From positions 61,612 to 125,611 of the forward strand of contig JAGFNQ010000839.1 in NCBI GenBank assembly GCA_024364735.1: a stretch of 64,000 nucleotides of DNA, given 5' to 3'. The DNA comes from Boesenbergia rotunda (taxonomy: Eukaryota; Streptophyta; Magnoliopsida; Zingiberales; Zingiberaceae). The notes beneath the pieces are model-generated. The model searched no databases. It saw only the letters and a list, made by a program, of their open reading frames with translations, and had not been told where the DNA came from. Shown here piece by piece: positions 20,740 to 32,850 of the stretch. Numbering within the stretch: the first letter of the stretch is position 1; each line of letters begins with the position of its first letter. Made by a program: the position numbers and the translations under genes.

Positions 20740-23627
20740 TCACTCACTTGCATTTCCTCCCGTTCCCGTTGTATTTGTTCCTTCAGTATCAAATTCTTCG
20801 ACTTCGTCTTCTGAAAATTGCATTCCTTGGATTCGCTTCTCGGCACTGGTCCAATCATCAAGTAATGCTTGAGCTTCCAATGAGTCGGGAGACATAGTTG
20901 ATCGTCGTTCATCTAATATGTTGCCGTCGGCACTGAACGTCAACTCCACAGCAACAGTCGACACTGGAGAAGCTAAAATTTCTTTTGCGATCACGGAGAG
21001 AACGGGAAAGCTTTGAGCCTTCTGTGACCACCACTTCAAGATGTCGAAGTCTTCGCTATCTGCTTCATTAAAATCAAAAGAAGTCGTAAAATAATTCTCA
21101 AGTTCCTGTGTGGAACTTGAGGATCCTCGTGGACGTTTCGTCCGTTCTTTTAATAAAAGTTGGGCTTTTGTAAGTTTTAAATTAGTAGTAGTAGGTTGTT
21201 GTGTTTCAGAAATATTAGTTTGTGTTCCATATTTAACATAATATTGATTATAAAGATCATATAAATAATTTTTAATATTATATACAATATTAGCTGGATC
21301 CGGAGAGGAAGAATCTTTAATAGGAATTAATGCATCATAATATAAAGTTAACATTTCTTGTAAAACTTCTAATTTAAATCTAGGATCTAAAGCAAATGCA
21401 ATTAAATAAATTTCAAGAATTAAATAAAAATATTTTTCCCATTTAGTTTTCATAGCCAGTGGCGTAGCCAGGATTATTGATCAGGAGGGACGATTTTCCA
21501 CCGAGAGAAATAATTTTCGAAAATTTCAAGCCTTAGTGTAAATTGGTCAACATCAAAACTTAGACACGAGACATCAAATATATACAAGACCTAACTTAAC
21601 CCAATTAATCGACATCAAAATTATTCGGGATACTTATATAAATTTAATTCGACCATAATTTAATCAAATCAACTCCAAATCATTTCAGATTTAAACCAAT
21701 ATAATCCTTAGATAGAAGACATCAAATATACATAGGGTCTAACTTAATTCAGTAGATCAACATCAAAACTATCCGGGATACTTATATAAATTTGATTCGA
21801 CCATAATTTGACCAAATCAATTTCAAATCAATCTCGGTTTGAACCAATATAATCCTTATCTCGGCACCTACCTGTTAGATTGATTTCAAACCCGATCCAA
21901 TTTTAATTTAGTGTTTTCACTTCGTATTGTATGATTTAGTTCGTTCGTTTATTATTATTTATTTTGTTTTTAAAATTCAATACTTAACCTTCAAAATCAA
22001 GATATTTTCTCATAAAAATTATACCAATGAATAGTTTAGGTCATAAACTTTCCAAATATATAATCAATTTTAATTTTCGGACACGATGATAAATTAAAAT
22101 TAATCAGTTAAAATACCTTTTATATATACATATATATATATATATAAGGTATTTTAAATATATATATATATATATATATATATAGTCAGGGGGCGTGGCT
22201 ACGCCAATGTTCATAGCTATTATACATAAAGTTAAAGCTTCATCATTTACATGTTCATTTAATATTAATACTATACTACAAAAATTTACTAAAATTAAAT
22301 GAGCAGTAGGATAATAAACACCAGAAAGTTGTTCAGTTGCATCGTTAAAAACTTTTAAAATTTCACAAATACTACTACAAATATTCCATTGTTGTGAAAA
22401 TAAATATATATTAGTATTACTATTTTGTGCAAAAAATAAACATAATAAATCTTTATATTGAAAAGAATATTGTAATAATTGATATGTTGAATTCCAACGT
22501 GTTGGAACATCACGTGGAAATTTTTTTGGTCGCATTCCATTAGCTTTACAAAATCTACCCCATTGTTTCATCATAGATGGATGGGACCATAAGTATGAAA
22601 TTGCGGTTCTAATTGGTTGAATGTAATTTTGTAAAAGTTTTAATCCATCTTGAACACATAAATTTAAAATATGGCATACACAACGAATATGAAAAAATAA
22701 ACCACCAATGACAGGTTGACAAATAAATTTTAATTCATCTATTGAAGCGGTATTAGAACTAGCATTATCTAATGATATTGAAAATATTTGATGAGTCAAT
22801 CCATATTCTTCTAAAACTATGTGTAATAATTGTGCAATGTTATGAGCAGTGTGTGATTCGTCAAAAATTCTATAAGCTAATAATCTTTTTTGAAGGATCC
22901 AAGAGTTATCAATCCAATGACATGTTATACCCATATAAGAATGAGTTTGCCAATGATCACTCCAAATATCGGAACATAAAGAAACTTTATTATTTAATTT
23001 ACTAAATTCTTCAATTAAATTCTTTTTTCCTTGTTTTACTAATCTTTTAATTGTATGAGTTAGTGTAGTCCTAGGTACACGTTTAGCAGCAGGATTAAGA
23101 GATTCTTTACAAAAATCTTCAAATATGCATTTAGATCCAAAACTAAAAGAAATATGTTCTACGGAAACAAATTTAGCTAATGATTCTCTTAATTTATTAT
23201 CTGAATATAAAAATAAACCAGAATCAGTACTACTACCGCTAGAAAATCTATATAATTATGTTTGAGAGCGGTCAAGCCCATATTCCGTCGGGTGCTTCGT
23301 TTCTACATGTCGTTTCAACGACCCATAGCCGCCGCCGGCTTGGAATTTGTAGGAAGCATTACAATGCATGCATTTTGCACGCATTTCTCCCGACGGAAGT
23401 GTGACCTTCTCAAAATGTTTAGTGAAAATAGACGATTTTAAAGGAGGATTATCCCGAACCATAGAAGTAATCGCATCGGTACTTCCTTGTGTTTCGGGAA
23501 TCGGAGGGCGTTGGGGCTGAGCCTCGGTCTCATCATCGGTAGATTGAATTTGAAGGTTGGGATCCTCGTATGCAATTTCTTTTCCACTCCAAGATCGAGA
23601 TGATGAAGCTCCGTGATCTCCTTCCAT
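20740..23627 (-). pseudogene. hAT (Ac-like) transposase with one stop codon and a MITE insertion
   Basis: Without the nested MITE (21457-22209 plus one TTCATAGC), the frame from ATG 23627 to 20740 is 709 codons. It is open except for a TAA at 23256-23258 (codon 124). N-terminal BED zinc finger: C86, C89, H107, H112. The middle holds the transposase core with HIRCVCHILNLCVQDGL and a PTRWNSTY motif. The C-terminus has the hAT dimerisation block (LASPVSTVAVELTFSADGNI, then LDERRSTMSPDS). Length is normal for plant hAT transposases. Reading resumes exactly across the MITE (L-C-I-I-A-M then K-T-K-W). It would cut and paste the host element; now inactive unless the single stop is read through. Confidence 0.88.
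21457..22209. mobile_element. hAT-type MITE inside the transposase gene
   Basis: 753 bp, flanked by TTCATAGC (21449-21456 and 22210-22217). Inverted ends are CAGTGGCGTAGCCA / CATTGGCGTAGCCA. The 8-bp duplication and CAGTGGCG ends fit hAT elements. There is no open frame. A (TA)n tract lies at about 22118-22185. It has two near-copies of a segment with AACATCAAAACTTAG... / ATATAAATTTGATTCGACC (21540-21680 and 21720-21850). Confidence 0.85.
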
Positions 23628-23999
23628 TATCGTCGATGAAGAACAAGGAGAGAAGTTGAGAGTTAGAGAGTTGAGAATGAGAGATTGAGAGAAGAGAAGT
23701 TGTTTTGTGAGTGAAAATGATGAAATGAGCTCCCTATTTATAGAGTTCGGATCATAACGGTCACTAAATCATAGTCATTCATCAAAAAACGGTCAAATGA
23801 TCTCATCCGTCCAAAAAAAAATCAAAAAATTGCCCAACGGCACTGAACCGGCGATTCAGTGTCGTTGGAACCGACGGTTCACGGTTCCGGGGGCCTGGAA
23901 CCAGAATCGGCCCGGCGAACCGGGTCAACGGGCCAACCGGCCCGTTGACCCGGGCCGGGTCCGGGCTAGACCCGGCCCGGGGTCGGGTCTAGTCTCGCC

Positions 24000-24440
24000 A
24001 AGACCTGGAAGTCGATTTCTGAAATTCAAATTCAAATTATTCTTTGTAAAATTTAAATCTAACACAAATTTTCAGTTACGTATAGATTCAAACATTTTTT
24101 AAAATAAATTCAATTATTTTCAAAATTAATTTAAGTTTTTTAAAATAAATCACAATTTTTTTCTACCAAAACCTGTCTCTCAAAACCTGTAAGGCTAACG
24201 TGATTGACAATCCTAAATTGGGTGAGACGGCAAACTTAATCAAAATTCAATTAAATAACTGCATTTTTTTTAACGGCAGTGACTTAACGCTTGTCAAACC
24301 TTGGTCAAACCTTGGTCAAAGCAGTCAAATCATGATCAAAATGGTCAAACCTTGGTCAACGTAGTCAAATCATGATCAAAATAGTCAAACCATAGTCAAA
24401 TCATTTCAAATCATGGTCAAAACCAATTAAACCATGGTCA
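24000..24440 (+). other. Element C non-coding region right of the hAT insertion
   Basis: 24000-24230 is homologous to element B (13380 down to about 13150). From 24288 to 24440 there is an imperfect tandem array of TCAAACCTTGGTCAAA / TCAAATCATGATCAAA words that element B lacks. It marks the left edge of the segment unique to C. Confidence 0.6.
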
Positions 24441-24483
24441 AATGATGAGAAGACAACAAAGATGCCAATCCACACTCAATTCG

Positions 24484-24753
24484 GGGCGCCCGTGACTCCT
24501 CGGGCGCCCCCCCCCCCCATGACTTTCTCTTCTCTCATGGCAAAAAGCTGCCTTTGTCACTTGACCGGGGCGCCCGGAACCTTGCGGGCGCCCCCAGTAC
24601 CAGTCAAAGCAGCAAAGCTGCAATGACCAACCCTAACCTGGGCGCCCGGACCATTTCGGGCGCCCCCAATAAACTTAGGGCCCTGCCAATGGCAGAAGGC
24701 CCTGACCCGGGCGCCCGGAAGCTCCCGGGCGCCCTGGCTAAAGCTCTATAAAA
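24484..24753 (+). promoter_or_regulatory. LTR-like promoter of the extra gene in element C
   Basis: Four pairs of GGGCGCCC palindromes at 24484/24502, 24568/24586, 24640/24658 and 24709/24727, each pair spaced exactly 18 bp. A TATA box (TATAAAA, 24747-24753) follows, then a CT-rich leader to the ATG at 24859. The arrangement copies that of the LTRs of B and C although the spacer sequences differ. Promoter activity is inference. Confidence 0.6.
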
Positions 24754-24869
24754 GGGGACCCGAACCCCTTCTTCTTGCCACACCAAAAACCATCCTCCTC
24801 TCTAACTTTCTTCCTTCCAAGGAGACCAAGTGACTCTCGTGCTTCCTCAACTTCAACTATGCCTCCCCG

Positions 24870-27800
24870 TGTAACGACCCGGAAATTTTTTTAATATTTC
24901 TTTAAAATATTGAGCATGTCTAGATAATATTCCGAGGGACCTAGAAATATTAATACGAATTTTAGCCTAGAAATCCATGTTTTCTCATTTAAATTGGGAA
25001 AAATAAGCACTAATGGGCCTTATATGGGCTTTCTAGTACCATGATTATGGGTGAATTTTAGGTAAAAATTTATAGAAATATAAAGGGGTTTTAATGAGAA
25101 ATATTAACATAATTATGGGGGAATTTTTAAGGAATTTTTGAAATAATAGAAAATAAAATAAAAAAATTAGTGCATATACCAAGGATTGAACCTTGGACCT
25201 CTTGTACAATCATGCATGCACTAACCAATTCACCTAGCAAGGGAGTGCTATGAGGGAATGAAGTGGATTTTAGTTAAGACTTGGGGAAAGGAAGAGTCAC
25301 ATGAGAGGAGGCACCATGTCTCTTCATTTGCCCTCTTCATTGAGCATAAATGAGAGATAACTCAATACTTGGGAGTTACTTCTCTTCTTTTCATCCACCA
25401 AGCCTTCTCTCCTTCTTCCTCCCTCTCCTAGCCGAAACCCCAAGCCCCTCTTTTCCCTTGGAAAACTCCACAAGAAGGCCTCATCTTCAAGATCTAGAGG
25501 TTTCACAAGGTTACAAAGGCTAGGGGTGGTCAAGAGACAACAAGATCTTCATCTTCCTTCCCATCTAAGGTCTATAACCAAGATCAACCAAGGTAAGACT
25601 CCCTCACCTGTGGTGTAATACTTCTCCTTGTTATTGATTATAATATGAAGTTTGGTTTGGGTTTGATGTTGAGAAAACCATGACTTGGACCCCTATAACT
25701 TTCGTCCACTATGGTTCTTGGGTCCAAGATGATGTTAAAAATTTCACTCATGCTTTCTAATGTTGTCTCATGATGAATATAGGTTAAAAATAGGATTTGG
25801 AGAATTTTGGGGGTACCCTAGTACCCTTAGGGTTTTCGGCCACCACCATGATCCCATGGTTAGGGTTGGATCTAACCCTTCAAGTGCATGTCTTGTATAC
25901 CCTCATGATACAAGGGAGGTTGAGGATATTTCATGTGAATTTTCACATGGCCTAGAGACCCTACAAGTTTCGACCAAGATGGATAATAGGGCAAGGAGTT
26001 AGGGTTTGTTGCAAGTATGGGTTTCAATGGCTCCTATGGTATGGTATGGATGGTGTTAGATGTTTAATTGGAATTTTTATGAATTTTCCATGGACCCATG
26101 GTCCATGTAGGTTTTGGCCAACCCTAGGAAGAAGGGCTAGGAGTTAGGGTTAACCCTAAAACATGAGCCCTAATAGCTTCCTATGACTTTATAAGTAATG
26201 TATGGTCTTTTATTTACCTTATGCTACCTTACATGTCATTTGAATGGTTGAACCCTTCCCTTACAAGTTTCGTCCAAGCCATGTAAATGGGGTTTAGGTG
26301 GAGTTAGGGTTTCAAGAATGATGGTTTATGGCTTATTATGATATATAGGTTCAAGCATGTGGTAGAAATTATGTTACCTTTAACCCTAACCTTAGGTGTT
26401 ATAGTTCATGTTTGATATGTTTATGTTAGATGCCATGGTTATTTTATGTATCATGATCATGCAAGTTAGATGAATTAGGAGAATGGTCTATGTGAAAATG
26501 TCATGTTTTATGAACATAATGCAATGTTTACCTTATGTATCATGATCATGCAAGTTAGATGAATTAGGAGAATGGTCTATGTAAATATGCTATGTTTTAT
26601 GAATACAATGCAATGCTCACCTTATGTACCATGATTATGCAAGCACTATGAACAAGAATGATGTTTATGTAAACATGTCATGTTTATGAATGAAGATAAT
26701 GCTATGCCTTACGGCATCATGATGTTATGCATTAACTATGAACGATGAAAGGTCAAGTATGATTTATGTCATGCTTCATATAACAAGGTTATGCTATGTT
26801 TAAATATGCTATGAATGTTCCATGAATAATGAAGCATGTGAAGTTATTTTACTTTATGAATGAGCTTGTACCGGACCGAAGTATGGGTCCAAGGGATGGG
26901 TACCTTAAGAACGCCCCGGTTCTGGACTACCGACTATGCTGTCCACGGTTCTGGCACTACCGAAGCTGTGCAACAGGGATGGGCACCTTAAGAACGCCCC
27001 GGTTCTGGGACTACCGACTATGCTGTCCTTACCCTAGTAGGTCGGGGCTCGCTACCTCGTATTTACTTAGGGATGCGCGCTTATAATGTATGTATGTGGT
27101 ACAAGCCGGGGACCCCAATGATGTTATGATTATGTTTAAGTATTTAAAAGTATGATTTTAAAAGTAAGCATCCTTATGTATATGCATTCGACTCATGCAT
27201 TCATTCATGTTATGCATCATGCCCGATAGAATATGTTTTACGCCCATGTCATATGTTAAGAATGATGCATGATAGTAGATGTTTTATGCTTAAGTTATGT
27301 TAAGAATATGCCTATGGTTTAAGTTATGTATCATGCCATGTTAAATATGTTTTATGTTTATATGTATGCCATGTATCATGCCATGTTAAATATATTTTAT
27401 GTTCATATGTATGCCATGTATCATGCCATGTTAAATATGTTTTATGTTTATATGTATGTCATGTATCATGCCATATTAAGGATGGTTGATGACTTATGCT
27501 TGTGATTCATGCCAAGTACCAAGTTATGTTAATGTTTTGTGTGCTCATGTTTAAGTGACGAATGGTTTTAGTGAGTAGGAAAGAGTCTTACTAAGCCTAT
27601 GTGCTTATAGTCTTATTTCCTTATACCGCAGATCAAGCAAGAGGACAATAGGGGAAGCAGCAGGAGGGACAAGAGTATGTGTGTGGTAGTGACTTGGCCA
27701 AGAAAGAGAAATATTTACAAGTCTTTTGCTAAAACTTTGAGTTTGCTACTTATGCGCTTAATGAATGACTTATGTGACTTTATGATATGATGTTAAGTAT

Positions 27801-27971
27801 GATATGATGTTAAGTATGATGTTATTATGCTAAGTTCCCTGTCACCATGTTAGGAAGGATAGTTAGGTGCATGTGTGTGTAAGATTTAAGTATTCCGCTG
27901 CCTTACGATGTTCACATGCCGTAAGTATGTTATCGTAACGCCGCTTTATGGAAATAAAAGCGGGCGTTACA
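24870..27971. mobile_element. Solo LTR of a Ty3/Gypsy element, 3.1 kb
   Basis: TGTAACGACCCGG...GGGCGTTACA, flanked by CCCCG at 24865-24869 and 27972-27976. The TGTAACG...CGTTACA ends resemble those of plant chromoviruses of the Tekay/Del type (inference). Internal repeats: two copies of a GAACGCCCCGGTTCTGG segment near 26910 and 26990, and three ~58-bp copies of GCCATGTATCATGCCATGTT at about 27335-27480. There is no internal domain or PBS, so it is a recombination product. It interrupts codon 4 of the surrounding ORF. Confidence 0.88.
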
Positions 27972-28992
27972 CCCCGAGCGGCCACTCGGTACAATTTTCA
28001 TTTCCTTTTTCTTTCTCGCATTTATTTTTCTTAAATTCCCTCTTCTAAAATGCATGCTTCGTAACTTAGAAAACGCCGAACAAACCAAGCGAACCCCGGT
28101 ACCGAACCTAGTCCCGATCCTAGGTTCCCGACTCTAGAACTCTGTAATAGGTTTGCTCGAACCACATACAAACCCATAAAAACTAGCTATCTCAATAGAC
28201 AATTCTTCACCCAATCTTATCCCTTGGCAATGAATGTGATAAACTTTTACCAACTCGATAACCTCGTATTCTGTACTCATCCTATTAATACAACATTATG
28301 TGCAGAATTCTATAATAATATAGTCAGACAAGACCAACTCAGCTTTGACACCACAGTCCAAGGGTTGCCTCTAACCATCACGCCTTCCCTACTTAACCAA
28401 TTTCTTGGATTACGAGTCTCTCAATCCACCTTTTGTTGCTATCCGCCTAGGGACCCCCCATTTGATGCTCCCTACTCTCACATTACCTTAGACACTCTCC
28501 ACTCCTACTTCTATAGGGAAGCTAGAAATCCCGTAGATAGACGATTCCAGTCCGTTGACCTTCAGGTCCAAGACTACTCCCTGTATAGAGTTTTGGTCCG
28601 CTGCATCCTACCCTTATCCACAAGGGACGTCGCGACCATGCGACCATTTCACACATTCTTATTGTATGCGTTGATCCACCATCTAGACATTGACATTGGC
28701 CTTCATATGTTCCACGCCATCTTACACGCCTCCAGTGTCACCACTTAGGGTCGAGTACGCACCCCCTTCTGTCACATTATCACCTTCATCCTTCATCACC
28801 ACGGTCGTAACATTACCGTAGGTGAAATGACCGAGATGATCGATTTCGACGAGATAGGATTTAGGAACTTTTCCTTAGCTGGTATAGAGGTCTCGACTAC
28901 CGGGGTTCTGTTATGGAGACGCCAGCGAGCCAGACAGCAGATCGACTCTGACGAGGATGTTGAGGTCGACGTCGGAGATTGGGCAGCCGAGG

Positions 28993-31232
28993 TGTTAGTA
29001 ATATGAGAGAAGTGTCCTAAGGCAATCGCCTTATGATTGTAATCATTTATTTTAATAAATGAATATTCAGTATTTGAGTATACATGTCGTGTATTTGATT
29101 GAGATCTTAAACTCATTTACTGAATGTCCGCAATACAATTCACAGCATGAGAGAATTTGTGATGAATTCACAACTAGTGATTATCTCTACATATGCAATT
29201 GTGAAGTATTGAAATTGTCCCTAGTCGATGAATTGATAAATAAGGACACTATCAATTCTGTTGAGACTAGCATGGGTTATTCTCTAATCTGCTGATTCTC
29301 ACTAGCTGGTGACATTGGGATGTCCGGAGATAAACATGAATGCTAGTTAAGGGAACTAGTTCATTGGAGTGACTGGCTGTAAAACTTCACATGGTAGTCT
29401 ACATATAGACATGTCAGTGAAGTTCTCACTGCAGCTTAAGTGCGATGTTCCTTTGACTTGCGGTGTTCAAGTCATCTTGGTCATGGAGACTTATACTTTA
29501 ACATCTTAAGCAAGCATCTCCAAGGAGGTGTGGACCCAGGATGGTTGGGTATAAGCCGAAGTGCCCGAAGATGTTTGAACATCCTACAAAGGATTCACCA
29601 CTCCTTGCGAGGGGATGTATACCCAAGGTCTATCATCGAATTGTTACTCAAGGCCTCTGCCAGAGCATGACATGTTCAGAGTATGAGTCTCTGAAATACA
29701 TGAGAGTAATTAGAATCCATTGGATGAGAAAGACATTACTTGGGCTAAGTGTGACGTAGTCAGCCTAGTAGGGACTGACACTTATAAACCATGTCCTGAA
29801 CCAAGTGGGTATAAGATGGTGAAGGGAATGGGGCACGATTCATTATAGCTGCTGAAGGGTTTCAGAATTATTTTTGAGGTCAACCGTTGATCTTTCGATT
29901 AATTGGGGGTCATGATGTACTACTAGGTGCCACTCATGATCGTTCTATAATTGGTTGATTATAGACGGCCAACATAAATCTAAAGCCTATTTAGTCACAC
30001 GCACTACGAGTAATCCGAGGGATTTAAAATGAGTTGAAAATTAGATTTTCCGATCAAGAGAGATAAGTCGAATATGAATTTATCAAAGACGTATCGGAAG
30101 CTTAAAATAGCTAAGTCTTTTGAAGACTTAATGGACGAATTAAATGAGTTTAATTCGTGAGGAATCGGCTTTGGTTTGGCCGGCCAAAGAGGGTCCCCAC
30201 CCTCTTTGGTTTGGCCGGCCACAATAAGAGGGAAGAACCAAATTGTTTGGTTCAAATTTATAAAATAAACCACGCGTGGTTTGTTTTATAAAATTATGGA
30301 TACAGAAATTTATATAAAGAAATTTTATATAAAGAAATTTATAGAAATTTATTCTTTTTATGGAAATTAAAATGAACCATGGATTGGTTTATTTTATTTT
30401 ATAAAATCAATTATGAATTGATTTTTCCATGATAAGAAAAATTTATAAGATAAATTTCTTGTAAAAATTTATTCCATAATAAAAGGGGAGACATGGTTGT
30501 TTTTATTATAAATTAAGTTATAATAAAAACTTGGTATAACGGAATAATTCATAGAAAATTTATAAGATAAATTTCTTATGAAAAATTTATTCCGTTAAAA
30601 AGGAGACTTGGCGATAAAGAGGCTACTATATAAAGGTGCAAAGGCAAGGCTTGGAAATTAATTTCAAGTGATCAAGGATTCTTGCCTAGCCTCTTTTCCT
30701 CTCCTTCTCTCCCTCTCCCTCCTCAAGTGGGTGCCGGCCCTAGAGAGCTCCCCTAGGGTTGTCGTGAGCCACCTCCACCAAGAAGAAGCCGAAGAAGAAG
30801 AAGCGGACGCAACTCCTTACTTCCTCCCGGAATCCGGATTCCGTTCTTCGTTTGGTGGTTAGCTCTCATCTCTCTCTCTTGATATTCTTGTCGTGCCTTT
30901 GGAGAATCTAGTAGTTCTTGTCGGCACAAAATTCGTGGCTTTGCGAAGTCATCCCGAAGAAAACTCGGCGTGGACGCGAATAGAGGCGGAGCTTCCAAGG
31001 GACGCTACGGTTGGATCTCGTCCCTTACATCGAGTTACGTGAGGTATCAAGTAAATTAGTTTACTTTCTGTACAATTTTAAATGTATGATCATGTCTTCA
31101 CAACATAAGGTTGCATGCTAGATACGTGGTTAAAATAATTTGTGAAATTATTTATGCTAAACCTTCCGCTCATGTAATTAAAATTTAAAATTACAAACCC
31201 GTATCCATGTCAACATGCACTCGGTCCCAACA
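28993..31232 (+). mobile_element. Solo LTR, family S, 2.2 kb
   Basis: TGTTAGTAATATG...CGGTCCCAACA, flanked by CGAGG at 28988-28992 and 31233-31237. The reading frame resumes across it (A-A-E-V-R-E-H). A TATA box (CTATATAAAGG) sits near 30628. The last ~380 bp match 1-397. Inside are near-repeats AAATTTATAAGATAAATTTCTT at about 30430 and 30560. Apparent frames in it (29440-29759, 30668-30998) are incidental. Confidence 0.9.
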
Positions 31233-31428
31233 CGAGGTCCGTGAGCACATGGACGAGCCCCCACCACCAACCATCGACCAGCGCTTCGCACAGATGCAGA
31301 CAAAGATCCACAGTCTCCGAGAGGAGGCCGAGGCCTACCACGTTGAGCAGATGGGCACTCGTAGAGCCGATCGAGAAGTGGCTGATGCACGATACATTGA
31401 GATGATGTCGCTTCTCAGAGCATGGTAG

Positions 31429-32836
31429 CCTGGCTCATCTGACCACCCTGGCCCGTCTTCATAGTTAGACTATTCTAGCAGATGAATTGTATTAGTAACT
31501 AAGACTTGACTCATGTTTGACTCTACTGGTCCTCTCTTTGACCAGTTAACTAGTAGGCTTGACTAGTTGTTTAATCTTAAGTATCTGATCTTGATTATGC
31601 TTAGTAGAATAGGTTAACTCTACTTTTGATTTCCTAATTGCTTTACTTATTTTAAATCAGTTTCTGAAATAAGTTCTTTTTCAAAATCAGCTATTAATTA
31701 GTTTGAAAATTTTGTTTCTTTTCCGACTTAGTTTTATTTTCAAAAACTACCCATTTCAAAACTAGGGCTTTTTCGCAAATGGACTTAGCCTAGGCCCTAA
31801 CCCTAGAACTGCATGCACCTATAGATTTAGAAGTCAGCATCTCACAAGCACCTTAGGGTACTTTTTGATTGATAACCTAGAATGGGTTGAGATGCTTAGG
31901 TCTTTGTCTTAATTCAAGATGCTTTAAGTCAGTGCATCTGCAGTAATTGGGGCACTAAATGCAACTTAAACAACAATCAAGTCAAGTATCAAGTTTAGGA
32001 AATCTAACTTGAACAGAACACTTAACTTGACTAACCCAAGCAAAAACTACTGTTTATAATAGTTAGTAAGTAGCTAACTGGGTTAGACAGGACCCTAAAA
32101 GAGATAATTGAAACTGATTTGGTTTAGTTCAAATCCTGAATTGGTTCAGTACAACAAATTATGCAGTTCAATTTTTTGCTATTATGCAATCTTTTTGCTA
32201 TATTTCTTTATTTTTGATATATGGCAAAGAGGGAGAGATAGGAAAGGAGAGAGTTTAAATTTCTTTTCTAGTTTAAATTTCTTTTCTAAATCCAATTCTA
32301 GTTTAAATTTCTTTTCTAAATCCAATTCTAGTTTAAATTTCTTTTCTAAATCCAAAATTTCAAACTCCATCCTTTATTCAAAAAGTACTAAGTTTTCAAA
32401 AATTCTCTTAAGTACTTAAAACTTAAAGTTTTCAAAAATTTTCCTAAGTATTTAAAACTTAAAGTATTTAAAACTTAAAGTTTTCAAAAATTTTCCTAAG
32501 TACTTAAAACTTAAGTTTTCAAAATTTTTCCTAAGTACTTAAAACTTAAGTTTTCAAAAATTTTCCTAAGTACATTAAGCTTAAATTTTCAAATCTTTTC
32601 TATGAGTATAAATTTTCCAAAGTACACAACTAAAATTATTTTGGAAAATATGTCCTTAAAGTTTCTGTTGAAAATTGTTCTAAGTAAAATCAATCTTTAG
32701 ACTTAGAAGTTAGCTTCAAAACCCCACGAACTTTTGAAAAAGCTAGGGGGAGATTCCTTCCAGGGGGAGGAAACAAAATTTCATTTTATATGTACTGATT
32801 AAACTTAACTTTTTGAACCAGGGTTGCCATAAATCA
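31429..32836 (+). other. Non-coding tail of element C
   Basis: Around 31880 (GGGTTGAGATGCTTAGG) it rejoins homology with element B (13190-13130). So the segment unique to C spans about 24230-31880. It has a 31-bp minisatellite (GTTTAAATTTCTTTTCTAAA...) repeated three times at 32255-32355. An imperfect array of AAGTACTTAAAACTTAA / TTTTCAAAAATTTTCC follows at 32390-32600. No protein is visible. Confidence 0.6.
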
Positions 32837-32850
32837 AAAAGGGGGAGATT
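32837..32850 (+). other. Polypurine tract of element C
   Basis: AAAAAGGGGGAGAT directly before the 3' LTR start TGTTGGTG at 32851. Confidence 0.85.

Larger units (their letters stand above)
20392..23991 (-). mobile_element. hAT transposon, 3.6 kb, with 8-bp duplication GTCTCGCC
   Basis: Flanked by GTCTCGCC at 20384-20391 and 23992-23999. Terminal inverted repeats start TAGACCCGACC. The subterminal parts are full of GAACCG / CGGTTC words (20400-20560, 23830-23990), typical transposase-binding repeat regions of hAT elements. The empty site is visible in element B at 13389-13396. It carries one transposase gene on the minus strand and a nested MITE. Confidence 0.9.
24859..31428 (+). pseudogene. 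'Putative plant transposon protein'-like ORF carried by element C
   Basis: Removing two solo LTRs (24870-27971 and 28993-31232, with one copy each of CCCCG and CGAGG) leaves one frame of 406 codons. It runs from ATG 24859 (M-P-P-R) to TAG 31426-31428. It is broken only by TAA 28032, TAA 28062 and TAG 28746. The core (about residues 85-260) has CAEFYNNIV, G-L-P-L-T-I-T, LNQFLGLRVSQS, a Y-F-Y-R segment and LLYALIHHLDIDIGLHM. This fits the Pfam family of putative plant transposon proteins (Transposase_32-like; from memory, not searched). An acidic linker, a proline run and a coiled-coil-like C-terminus follow. It is homologous to the split minus-strand frame at 34171-34748 / 16507-16771. Function unknown; it is not Copia gag or pol. 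Confidence 0.7.

Noticed and set aside
32108..32419. Frames repeating S-L-N-F-F-S-K-S-N-S and its antisense
   Set aside because: They are translations of a 31-bp minisatellite in the tail of element C.
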